A stretch of 14,171 bases of DNA, taken from the NCBI GenBank assembly GCA_038222915.1, contig JBBRHH010000095.1:1-14171 (forward strand), in the 5' to 3' direction. Below, one piece after another: positions 1 through 6,919 of this stretch. Position 1 is the stretch's first letter. Each line of letters starts with the position of its first letter. This DNA is from JBBRHH01 sp038222915. Lineage in GTDB: Bacteria > Planctomycetota > Phycisphaerae > Tepidisphaerales > Tepidisphaeraceae. The notes below the pieces were generated by a model, which did no database searches, was not told the DNA's origin, and saw nothing but the letters and a program-made list of their open reading frames with translations. The position numbers and the translations under genes are program-made.

Positions 1-1001
1 CCGGCGTTGTCGCTCCACTGCTGGCCGTCCATGACGCCGATGTAAAAGCGGGTTGCGCCGGGGGGGACAACGAAATTCTGCAGGGTTGTTCCGTCGGCGC
101 GGTAGCCGTTGCCTATGAAGAACGGTTGTTTGAGCTGCGGCGAAAGTGTCGCAAAATCGCGGCTCGCAGCCGAGGTGAAATCCAGCGCTGCCGGGGCCGG
201 GGATGAATCGGGCTGGCTATCGTTGAGGAAGACGCCGACCACGCTGGTCAGCGGCGCTTTCAGGTCGGCGATACCATGTTCGCTGGCACCTGCCGCGATA
301 TAGTTGTTAATAATCCAACTGGGATTGCCGTCCGGGTCGAAAGGCTGCGTACCCGGGTAATAACTGACTGCGCCGGTGAATCCGAGATTCAAGACCGCGC
401 CAGCCGCGAGGTTCAGCCCCGTCGCCTGGGTGGGCGAGGAATTGGGCGCGTCGTCGTACCAGTTGGCGGTTGTGCCCGAGGGCATGCCGGCGAGCCATGG
501 ATTTCCCTTGCCCGGCACGTTGATCACTGTCGATACGCCGGCGGTATAGACGGCAATGGATTGGGCGGTGACGTCAACACTCGATCGGCCCAGGATGGCA
601 GCGAAGGGTGTATAGATCGCGGTGCCACGGGCGGACGTCCGTCGTGCGGTGACGCGAACAGCGTTTGGGGAAACGCCGGTGGGCACGAAAGTATGTGTCG
701 CGGTGGTCCAGATCCCGGTTTCGATGTCCGACGGCTGCAAGACAACGGAAAATCCGTCGGCGAAGTTTTGTTGTGCTGCAAGCGTCGCTTTTGCAACGGA
801 GGTGCCGTCGGATAGACCCGCCGCTCCTGCGCGGGCGGCGGCTTCGGCGGCGTTGCTCAACTGCCCTTTGGCAAGCTTGGCCCGGCCTACATCAACAGCC
901 ATTGAAACAAACCCGGCGAGCGTGAAGGAGGCGATCACGACGTAAATGATCGCTACACCGCGTCGCCGAACAGTGAGAATTTTTCGACGGAAGGCTCTCA
1001 T
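1..1001 (-). CDS. TadG-like Flp/Tad pilus-associated protein with C-terminal lectin-like module (partial, C-terminus cut off)
   Basis: The reading frame starts at an ATG at 1001 and is still open at base 1, so 333 residues are visible. Residues 1-14 are Arg/Lys-rich. They are followed by one hydrophobic segment (about 15-35) and then the motif MAVDVGRAKLAKGQLSNAAE, which is the hallmark of TadE/TadG-like proteins of Flp/Tad pilus systems: a single N-terminal membrane anchor with the body outside. Residues from about 165 on (VPGKGNPWLAGMPSG, then GVFLNDSQP, QPFFIGNG and ATRFYIGVMDGQQWSDN) resemble a C-terminal module I associate with planctomycetal surface proteins, possibly of the PA-IL lectin type. 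That assignment is from memory and less certain than the TadG part. The match to that module suggests only a short tail is missing. A GGTGG stretch lies just upstream of the ATG. The likely role is in pilus assembly or surface adhesion; no other tad gene is in view. Confidence 0.8.
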   Translation of the reverse strand, partial: MRAFRRKILTVRRRGVAIIYVVIASFTLAGFVSMAVDVGRAKLAKGQLSNAAEAAARAGAAGLSDGTSVAKATLAAQQNFADGFSVVLQPSDIETGIWTTATHTFVPTGVSPNAVRVTARRTSARGTAIYTPFAAILGRSSVDVTAQSIAVYTAGVSTVINVPGKGNPWLAGMPSGTTANWYDDAPNSSPTQATGLNLAAGAVLNLGFTGAVSYYPGTQPFDPDGNPSWIINNYIAAGASEHGIADLKAPLTSVVGVFLNDSQPDSSPAPAALDFTSAASRDFATLSPQLKQPFFIGNGYRADGTTLQNFVVPPGATRFYIGVMDGQQWSDNA

Positions 1002-1118
1002 AAAACCACCATCGTCAACAATGGTAAGTGAGATTAGAGACCAGACTGTGCGCCCAACGTCGTCAGTCAAAAACGTCCGGCAAAAATGGCGATCAAGGCG
1101 CGGACGGCAGGCAACGTC

Positions 1119-2549
1119 TCATAACAGCGGCGACAACAATGCTATTGCACGGTCAGCGTATTGACGTATGACCCGCCGCCGCGCCCAGGTTTCAACGTCA
1201 AGGCGCCTGGAATTGGCGAGATAAGTTTCTTGAATTGTTCTCATACGTGCTGTCACTTCACTTCCATAGACGACGACGCTGAGTTCAAAGTTGAGGTTAA
1301 AACTACGGACATCAAGATTTGCAGAGCCGAAGATGCCGAAGGCATCGTCAACCGTGACCGTTTTGGAATGAATTAGGCCGGGCTTGTAAAGGAAGATCCC
1401 GACGCCGGCATTCAACAGGGTTGAGAAATGCGCGCGACCGGCGGAGGCGGTGAAGAAATGGTCGGGCTTCTCCGGGAGAATGAGGCTCACTTCGACGCCG
1501 CGATCGGCCGCCATCATCAAGGCAACGAGAGTGGGCTCATCAGGCACAAAATAGGGGGTGGTGAGGATCAGGCGCTCGCGGGCGCATTGTGCAGCGCCCA
1601 GCAGCACGCGTCGAAATGTATCACCCGGTGCACTGGGTCCGGTCGGGACGACCTGCATATGGATGTTGCCGGGTTCCATATCCTGTGCGACAGGGACTTC
1701 CAGAATTTCGTCCGTTTCGAAGGCCCAGTCTTCGGCGAATACAACGCCCAGTTCATTGACAACAGGTCCAGTGACGCGGCCGGTCAGGTCGACCCAAGGT
1801 GCGCAGCGTTGGCCGCCGTAATCGGGATTGACGAGGTTGTGGCTGCCGATGAAGGCGATTCTACCATCGATGACGGCGAGCTTACGGTGGTTACGGAGGT
1901 CCATACGGGGAAGGCCGCGGCTGATGGGGGCGACGGGGAGGGCATCGACGACGTGAACCCCGGCCCTGGTCAGTCGCGGTCCCAAGCCCGCTCGACGAAA
2001 AAATCGGCGTGAGGCGACGGCATCGGCCATGACGCGGCAGCACACGCCGCGGGCAGCGGCCCGTTCAACGGCGCCGACGACGCGCTCACCCGTCGCATCG
2101 GCCACGAAGATGTAATAGAGAAGGTGAACGGTCTGGGCGGCCGCGTCGATATCCGCGACGAGGCGGTCGACCAGTTGGGCCGACTCGGTCATAAACTCGA
2201 TACAGTTGCCGCTGACCACGGGGAGGGAGCCGATCTTGAGGGCCTGGAGAACCATCGGCTGATAGCTTTCGTCGAGGTTCGGCGCGGTAGCCGACTCGTT
2301 TTGCGAAGTACCCCCCCACCGCTCGCCTCGAAAGTGTCTGACCAATTCCCTATGGCGCGCCACGCGGCGCGGGCCCAGGCGCGTTTCGCCGACCAGGAGA
2401 TATAAACTCAGTCCAATGTAGGGATGCAGGGATACGATCCCCAGCCAGGCCATTGAGGCGCCCGGAGCAAGCTGGCGGCGCAATACGACGGGCACCATCG
2501 CGAAGCGGATCAGCCATCCCAGAGTGGTGTAGAAAAGTATCCAGGACAT
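1119..2549 (-). CDS. cls: Cardiolipin synthase (phospholipase D superfamily)
   Basis: This 476-residue protein is close to the usual length of ClsA-type enzymes. These join two phosphatidylglycerol molecules into cardiolipin plus glycerol at the inner membrane. Two hydrophobic segments lie at about residues 3-22 and 32-54, followed by two PLD half-domains. The first HKD motif is HRKLAVID (H221, K223, D228), followed by FIGSHN. The second is HSKTVTVDD (H394, K396, D401), followed by FGSANLDVRSF. TTPYFVPDE (about 330-338) is also typical of the family. Both active-site motifs are intact, so activity is expected. The start at 2549 keeps the N-terminal membrane segment, although no strong Shine-Dalgarno sequence is seen. 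The gene is divergent from the TPR gene and 117 bp from the TadG-like gene downstream. ClsA and ClsB subtypes cannot be told apart rigorously here, but the two N-terminal membrane segments favour the ClsA type. Confidence 0.93.
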   Translation of the reverse strand: MSWILFYTTLGWLIRFAMVPVVLRRQLAPGASMAWLGIVSLHPYIGLSLYLLVGETRLGPRRVARHRELVRHFRGERWGGTSQNESATAPNLDESYQPMVLQALKIGSLPVVSGNCIEFMTESAQLVDRLVADIDAAAQTVHLLYYIFVADATGERVVGAVERAAARGVCCRVMADAVASRRFFRRAGLGPRLTRAGVHVVDALPVAPISRGLPRMDLRNHRKLAVIDGRIAFIGSHNLVNPDYGGQRCAPWVDLTGRVTGPVVNELGVVFAEDWAFETDEILEVPVAQDMEPGNIHMQVVPTGPSAPGDTFRRVLLGAAQCARERLILTTPYFVPDEPTLVALMMAADRGVEVSLILPEKPDHFFTASAGRAHFSTLLNAGVGIFLYKPGLIHSKTVTVDDAFGIFGSANLDVRSFNLNFELSVVVYGSEVTARMRTIQETYLANSRRLDVETWARRRVIRQYADRAIALLSPLL

Positions 2550-2657
2550 TAATGAAACCCATTCCGGCCCGCGCGGTTCGCATCATACACGCAGTCTGTC
2601 GTCCACCGAGGGTGGCGTAAGTCAATATTTCGGCATGTCTGGAACGATATACACTGC
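2550..2657. promoter_or_regulatory. Divergent intergenic region between the cardiolipin synthase and TPR genes
   Basis: These 108 bases must hold the start signals for the two divergent genes unless a promoter lies inside a coding region. I found no sigma-70-type -35/-10 pair with proper spacing on either strand. On the plus strand a GATATACACT stretch ends only a few bases before the TPR ATG, too close for a normal leader. Confidence 0.3.
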
Positions 2658-4943
2658 ATGTCGACTCTCACTGCATCAGAAAACGCCATCGGCCTTGCGA
2701 TCGGGCATCATCAGGCCGGCCGGCTTGCACAGGCCGAGGCCATATATCGCGAAATTCTCAAGCAACAGCCGCGCCATGTGGATGCGCTGCATCTATTGGG
2801 AGTTGTGGCGCACCAGGTGGGGCGAAATGACAGTGCGGTGGATCTGATTCGCCAGGCGATCGCGATCAACCCGAAATCGGCCGAATTTCATGGGAATCTT
2901 GGAACGGCGTTGCACGCATCCAACCGGTTTGCGGAAGCGGCCGGGGCGTATGAGCAGGCGGTTCGGTTGAAGCCGGACTATGCGGATGCGCACGCCAATC
3001 TTGGCACGGCGCTGCGGGCCATCGGGCGGATGGACGATGCAATTCGGGCGTTTCGGAAGTCGATTGCGATTCGGCCGTCGTTCTTTCCGGCTCATTTCAA
3101 TTTGGGTGGAACGCTTCATGGTCTCGGGAGGCTGGACGAAGCCGTCGTTGTCTATCAGAAATCGATCGAGCTCAGTCCATCCAGCGCCGCGGCATGGAAC
3201 AATTTAGGCTCGGTATTGAAGGATCAATGGAAGCTTGCGCCGGCCGGCGAATGTTTTTCGAAAGCGATTGCCTGCGACGCGAAGATGGCCGAAGCTCATG
3301 CGAATCTCGGAACGATCTATCAGCTTCAAAGCCGGCTCACCGAGGCGATCGCGTGCCATCGCCGCGCGATCGCACTGCGGCCGCGCTTTTCGGAGGCATA
3401 CGCCAATCTCGGAAGTTCGCTGCATGTGTCCGGGCAGCTCGGCGAGGCCGCCGATGCTTATCGTAAGGCGATTGAGTGGAACCCGGCGTTCGCGGAGGCG
3501 TGGAGCAGCCTGGGCAATGTGTGCAGGGATGCGGGGAAGATGAAAGATGCGATGCACGCTTTTCGCGAGGCGATCCGGATCGATCCGAATTGCGCGATTG
3601 CATATAGCAACATGGGCTCGACGTTCAATCGGCTTGGCCGATATGACGAGGCAATGGTGCAGCTTAAGAAGGCGATTGAACTCGCGCCGAATCTTGCGGA
3701 TGCGCACAACAATCTGGGCGTCGCACTTCGGAAGCAGGGTCGATTTGATGAGTCGATCGCCGCATATGGCCGCGCGATCGAGCTGCGACCCAATTACGTT
3801 GAAGCACTCAGCAACATGGGGAACCCGCTGAAGGATCAGGGGAAGATCGACGAATCGATTGAATTTTATCTCAAGGCGCTGGCGGTGAACCCAAATTACG
3901 CCGAGGCGCACAACAATCTGGCCACGGCGTACCAGGAATTGTTGCGGGTGGACGAAGCGATCGCCTCGTTCGACAAGGCGATCGCTTCGCGGTCGAACTA
4001 TGCCGATGCCCGTTGGAATCGCGCCGTTACGCTGCTGCTGAAGGGGGAGTTTCTGGAGGGTTGGCAGGGATACGAGTGGCGCTGGAAGATGGGCGACCGT
4101 TCCGTGCAGCCACGCGATTTTTCCCAGCCTGAATGGGATGGTGGTGACTTGGCCGGGAAGACGATTCTGCTGCATGCGGAGCAGGGTCTGGGCGATACGC
4201 TGCAGTTTGTGCGATATGCGCCGCTCATCGCGGAGCGCGGCGGCCGGGTGGTGATCGAATGCCAGCCGCCGCTCAAGTCGATTCTCTCCACGATGCCGGA
4301 CGTGTCAGGAGTTGTTGGGCGGAGCGAGGCGCTGCCGGATTTTGACGTTCATCTTTCGCTGATGAGTCTTCCGCGGATTTTCGGAACGACGTTGGAGAGC
4401 GTTCCAGCACATGTTCCTTATCTGGCGACCGATCCGGATCGCGCTGCGATGTGGCGAAGTCGACTGAAGTTGAATGGATCGGCGCTTCGGGTGGGGCTCG
4501 TGTGGGCCGGGAGTCCGGGTCACAAGAACGATCGGACCCGTTCGTGCTCACTTAACGCATTTGCGTCGCTGGCGGCGATCAAGGGCGTTCAATGGTACAG
4601 CCTGCAAAAGGGCGAGCCGGCTGTGCAAGCCAAGAGTCCGCCGGATGGGCTGTCGTTGTTTGATTACTCCGATGAACTGAACGACTTTACGGACTCGGCC
4701 GCGCTCATTGCCAATCTCGATTTGGTCATCACGGTGGATACAGCGGTGGCGCATTTGGCTGGAGCACTGGGCAGGCCGGTCTGGACGCTGCTCGCCTTCG
4801 CTCCTGATTTTCGATGGATGCTGGAGCGATCAGATACCCCGTGGTATCCGAGCATGCGCCTGTTTCGGCAACAGCGACGCGGAGATTGGACGGGCGTTCT
4901 GACGCGCGTAAGTGAAGAAATCACGAAACTTCAACGGCCGTAG
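2658..4943 (+). CDS. TPR-repeat protein with C-terminal GT-B (GT9/heptosyltransferase-like) domain
   Basis: The protein has 761 residues and no signal peptide or membrane segment, so it is probably cytoplasmic. Residues about 7-480 are tetratricopeptide repeats. The motif of the type A-x-A-H-x-N-L-G recurs with exactly 34-residue spacing from about residue 41 to 448. Residues about 500-755 look like a nucleotide-sugar glycosyltransferase fold. HAEQGLGDTLQFVRY (507-521) and GLVWAGSPGHKNDRTRS (613-629) come first, then DLVITVDTAVAHLAGALGRP (688-707), which resembles the donor-binding region of GT9 heptosyltransferases. Proteins of this architecture are annotated as TPR or glycosyltransferase proteins; the acceptor is unknown. 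Modification of proteins or surface glycans is a guess. TPRs usually bind protein partners. The start at 2658 gives the first repeat a complete helix, though only a weak GGA precedes it. Its last 13 bases overlap the end of the convergent gene. Confidence 0.88.
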   Translation: MSTLTASENAIGLAIGHHQAGRLAQAEAIYREILKQQPRHVDALHLLGVVAHQVGRNDSAVDLIRQAIAINPKSAEFHGNLGTALHASNRFAEAAGAYEQAVRLKPDYADAHANLGTALRAIGRMDDAIRAFRKSIAIRPSFFPAHFNLGGTLHGLGRLDEAVVVYQKSIELSPSSAAAWNNLGSVLKDQWKLAPAGECFSKAIACDAKMAEAHANLGTIYQLQSRLTEAIACHRRAIALRPRFSEAYANLGSSLHVSGQLGEAADAYRKAIEWNPAFAEAWSSLGNVCRDAGKMKDAMHAFREAIRIDPNCAIAYSNMGSTFNRLGRYDEAMVQLKKAIELAPNLADAHNNLGVALRKQGRFDESIAAYGRAIELRPNYVEALSNMGNPLKDQGKIDESIEFYLKALAVNPNYAEAHNNLATAYQELLRVDEAIASFDKAIASRSNYADARWNRAVTLLLKGEFLEGWQGYEWRWKMGDRSVQPRDFSQPEWDGGDLAGKTILLHAEQGLGDTLQFVRYAPLIAERGGRVVIECQPPLKSILSTMPDVSGVVGRSEALPDFDVHLSLMSLPRIFGTTLESVPAHVPYLATDPDRAAMWRSRLKLNGSALRVGLVWAGSPGHKNDRTRSCSLNAFASLAAIKGVQWYSLQKGEPAVQAKSPPDGLSLFDYSDELNDFTDSAALIANLDLVITVDTAVAHLAGALGRPVWTLLAFAPDFRWMLERSDTPWYPSMRLFRQQRRGDWTGVLTRVSEEITKLQRP
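2778..4001 (+). repeat. Array of twelve in-phase TPR units (102 bp each)
   Basis: Residues 41-448 of the TPR protein hold twelve consecutive 34-residue units, that is 102 bp each, with no insertion or deletion. The N-x-G or N-L-G core recurs at each start (for example NLGTAL, NLGSVL, NLGTIY, NLGVAL). A partial unit precedes the array (about residues 7-40). A degenerate thirteenth unit (449-482, containing GYEWRW) links to the glycosyltransferase-like domain. DNA identity between units is moderate, so this is an old protein repeat rather than a recent tandem duplication. Confidence 0.85.
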
Positions 4944-5764
4944 TTATAGCCACCGTAGTTGTACGGGCCGACATAATAGGGCGATGAAACGTTGCCAACG
5001 CTGCTGTAGTACTGCTGGGCGTAGAACGCATTGAGCGCATCGATCCGGGCGGCGACAAGGCCGTCGAGGTACCCGGACGCGGCGGCGTAATCGACGCGCG
5101 CGTCGGCCCAGGCCTTTCGGACGGCGACGAACTCCGGATTCGTACGAACACTTGTTTCGAAATTGTCCCGCATCGTCTGCACCTTCGCAGTCGCCTCCTG
5201 CAGGTTCGTGCGGGCTTGTTTGACGGCCGGGTCGCCGGCCAGCGCGTCGGCCTCCATTCGGTGCATCCGCAGGCCATACTCCAGCTTCTGTTCGGACAAC
5301 TGCGTCACTTCCTTCTGGGACATGTGACCGGCCGCGAGGATCTTGGCGATGCGATCGTAGTGGCTTTTGTTGTCACGATATTCATCGTTGGTCAGAAGCT
5401 TATCCATGGCCGGCTGTTGGACGGCGTCGATGGCATGCTGCGCGGCCGCAAGTTCGTTGGCGGCGGTTTTGTATTCGGTCGATGTTTCAAACGCCTTGCG
5501 TAACTGGACCGGGAGCGCGTTGAGGATCACATCCGTGCGACTGTAGATCTCTTTGGTGGCGGCCCAGCGAGCGTTGGCAACGGCAACTTGTCGTTCGTCA
5601 AACGGTGCGGACCCGCCGCCGCTTGGCTCTGTGGATCGTGTGCCGAATCGATCGGCGTCGTTGGAATATCGATCGTAATCATTGGCTGGTGGCGCGGCCC
5701 AAGTAGCTGTCGCAACGCTCAGGCCGAGCATCGAAAGGACCACTGCGATTTTTCGCGAATTCAT
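4931..5764 (-). CDS. Secreted helical protein of unknown function with internal repeats and Tyr/Gly-rich C-terminus
   Basis: I do not recognise the family. The 277-residue product starts with a clear signal peptide (MNSRKIAVVLSMLGLSVATA, cleavage probably after TWA at residue 23), so it is exported. Residues about 55-245 are Ala/Gln/Glu-rich and look mostly helical, possibly coiled coil. A loosely conserved unit of the type N-x-E-Y followed by a helix with Ala/Leu spacing appears around residues 95-116, 126-147, 178-199 and 209-230. The last 30 residues are rich in Tyr, Gly and Asn (YYVGPYNYGGYNYGR). The start at 5764 is preferred over an in-frame GTG at 5776, because the GTG lies within the GGTGGAGG Shine-Dalgarno region that serves the ATG. 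The stop overlaps the TPR gene stop by 13 bp. A cell-envelope or surface role is possible but unproven. Confidence 0.75.
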   Translation of the reverse strand: MNSRKIAVVLSMLGLSVATATWAAPPANDYDRYSNDADRFGTRSTEPSGGGSAPFDERQVAVANARWAATKEIYSRTDVILNALPVQLRKAFETSTEYKTAANELAAAQHAIDAVQQPAMDKLLTNDEYRDNKSHYDRIAKILAAGHMSQKEVTQLSEQKLEYGLRMHRMEADALAGDPAVKQARTNLQEATAKVQTMRDNFETSVRTNPEFVAVRKAWADARVDYAAASGYLDGLVAARIDALNAFYAQQYYSSVGNVSSPYYVGPYNYGGYNYGR

Positions 5765-5769
5765 GACGA

Positions 5770-5774
5770 CCTCC
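5770..5774 (-). promoter_or_regulatory. Shine-Dalgarno sequence GGAGG deciding the start at 5764
   Basis: On the minus strand GGAGG lies five bases before the ATG at 5764, and the upstream in-frame GTG (5774-5776) overlaps it. This spacing supports the ATG as the start. Confidence 0.75.
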
Positions 5775-5781
5775 ACCTGAG

Positions 5782-5795
5782 ATTATTGCAATAAT
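5782..5795. repeat. Perfect 14-bp AT-rich palindrome upstream of the secreted repeat protein
   Basis: ATTATTGCAATAAT is identical to its reverse complement. It is AT-rich within GC-rich DNA and lies 17 bases upstream of the ATG at 5764, next to the Shine-Dalgarno sequence. It could be a repressor or activator site. As RNA it has no loop and would be a poor hairpin, so a DNA-binding site is the better reading. No regulator can be named. Confidence 0.5.
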
Positions 5796-5896
5796 GAAGC
5801 CATCCTTACGCCAGACCGTCGGACAGTTCACCAAGCTTGTCATTGTAGACACATTACCGCCCGGACAGGTGAGCAAAATTCTACAGTTGAGCAGTA

Positions 5897-6820
5897 TTAC
5901 TGAGCAATGTACCACGCATATGCGGATGTGGCTCGCTCACTGAACCCAGTCACGGACCCGGTCGCGGTTCGCTTCAGCGCGGCCGTGAAATCGACGGAAT
6001 CGGCGTGGCCGTCAAAAAAGATGATGTTCGAGACGAATCCCGCCGTGCCCGGGTTCTTGAAGTCGTATGAACCGCTCTGGCTGGACGTGTTGTGCCATCG
6101 AAACAGGACGCCGCTCGAGGTGCCATACATGATCGGCTTTGCCGGAGGCTCGTAAAAAGCGATGACGCGCGAAGACTGGGTAATCCGGGAAATCTTCTTT
6201 CGATTCCACATGCAGTCGACGTAGTCCGGCTTGTCGGCGGCAAACTCGAACGAATAGTTGTAATCGTTGAAGAGATAACTTGTGCCCATTACCTCCCAAA
6301 GCGTGGGGAGAATGTCGCTCTTGGGATAGTACTGTGAAATTCCTTCGCCCTGATCGGACGGGCATTTCCAGATTTCGTAGTGATAGACGCCTTTGTATGG
6401 TTGCCCGGCGATGACATCGTCGTAGATCGTCGGGCTCATGTATTTGTTGAGTGGGCGATTTTGTGGCGCGGGGATCAGATTGGGCGCGGTCGGATTGTCA
6501 TAGGTGATCGCGCCGCCTTTGCCGTCGCCCAGGCCGGGCGCGGGTCCACCGCCAATGCCGTACGCGCCGTAGGTGCCGCTTTGATGCAGCAAAGGTTTGA
6601 CGTACGGAACCTGCCCGTCGTTGTCGCCCGCATACATGATCATCGCCAGGCCAATCTGATGCATGTTGCCAAGACATGCCGTTGTGTTGGCAGAATCGCG
6701 GGCGCGGCTGATCATCGGGAGCAGGAACGACATCAGCAGCGCAATTATTCCAATCACAACCATGAGCTCCACGAGCGTGAACGCTTTGGCCGTCGGTTGT
6801 CGATTGAACTGTTGGGGCAT
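5897..6820 (-). CDS. Pseudopilin with prepilin N-terminal cleavage/methylation motif
   Basis: The 307-residue protein has a type IV/type II prepilin N-terminus. A short basic leader is followed by KAFTLVELMVVIGIIALLMS, with cleavage expected between A13 and F14 and the conserved Glu at mature position 5 (E18). Alanine instead of glycine at position -1 is unusual compared with proteobacterial prepilins. The hydrophobic helix (about 14-36) serves as membrane anchor and assembly helix. The body contains WKCPSD (151-156), and near the end FFDGHADSVDF (268-278), the D-G-H motif typical of the large pseudopilin-like families expanded in Planctomycetes and Verrucomicrobia. It is probably processed by a prepilin peptidase and displayed in a pilus or type II secretion-like structure. 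No pilus machinery is adjacent. A GAGG lies about seven bases before the ATG at 6820, and an extended -10 lies about 45 bases upstream of it. Confidence 0.9.
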   Translation of the reverse strand: MPQQFNRQPTAKAFTLVELMVVIGIIALLMSFLLPMISRARDSANTTACLGNMHQIGLAMIMYAGDNDGQVPYVKPLLHQSGTYGAYGIGGGPAPGLGDGKGGAITYDNPTAPNLIPAPQNRPLNKYMSPTIYDDVIAGQPYKGVYHYEIWKCPSDQGEGISQYYPKSDILPTLWEVMGTSYLFNDYNYSFEFAADKPDYVDCMWNRKKISRITQSSRVIAFYEPPAKPIMYGTSSGVLFRWHNTSSQSGSYDFKNPGTAGFVSNIIFFDGHADSVDFTAALKRTATGSVTGFSERATSAYAWYIAQ

Positions 6821-6864
6821 ACGCGCCTCGTCTGCGGAATTGCATCAAGCGTTGCAGTAGCTTG

Positions 6865-6873
6865 ATTATACCA
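6865..6873 (-). promoter_or_regulatory. Extended -10 promoter element (TGG-TATAAT) for the pseudopilin gene
   Basis: Read on the minus strand this is TGGTATAAT, a consensus TATAAT with a TGn extension, about 45 bases before the pseudopilin ATG at 6820. This places transcription start near 6858 with a leader of roughly 38 bases. There is no good -35 at 16-18 bp (a TTGAAC lies 22 bp away), which fits an extended -10 promoter. It also suggests the pseudopilin is transcribed independently of the kinase gene upstream. Confidence 0.5.
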
Positions 6874-6919
6874 CGATTCGAGGGGCCGGCCGGTTCAAAA
6901 TGGGCTTGAATGCGGGCGA

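Noticed and set aside
276..815. A 179-codon open frame on the plus strand at the left edge
   Set aside because: It is antisense to the TadG-like gene, whose minus-strand frame carries family motifs throughout.
3204..4175. A 323-codon open frame on the minus strand inside the TPR gene
   Set aside because: It is antisense to the TPR array. The 102-bp periodic, codon-biased DNA keeps the opposite frame open, and the product has repeating Arg-rich sequence with no recognisable domain.
5820..5868. Direct repeat CGGACAG twice, 42 bp apart, upstream of the secreted protein gene
   Set aside because: A seven-base repeat at this distance is expected by chance, and a nearby TACAAT has no matching -35 to make a promoter.
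5886..5903. CAGTATTACTG symmetry at the end of the pseudopilin gene as a terminator
   Set aside because: The stem is only five base pairs with a one-base loop and no T-run follows, so it cannot act as an intrinsic terminator.
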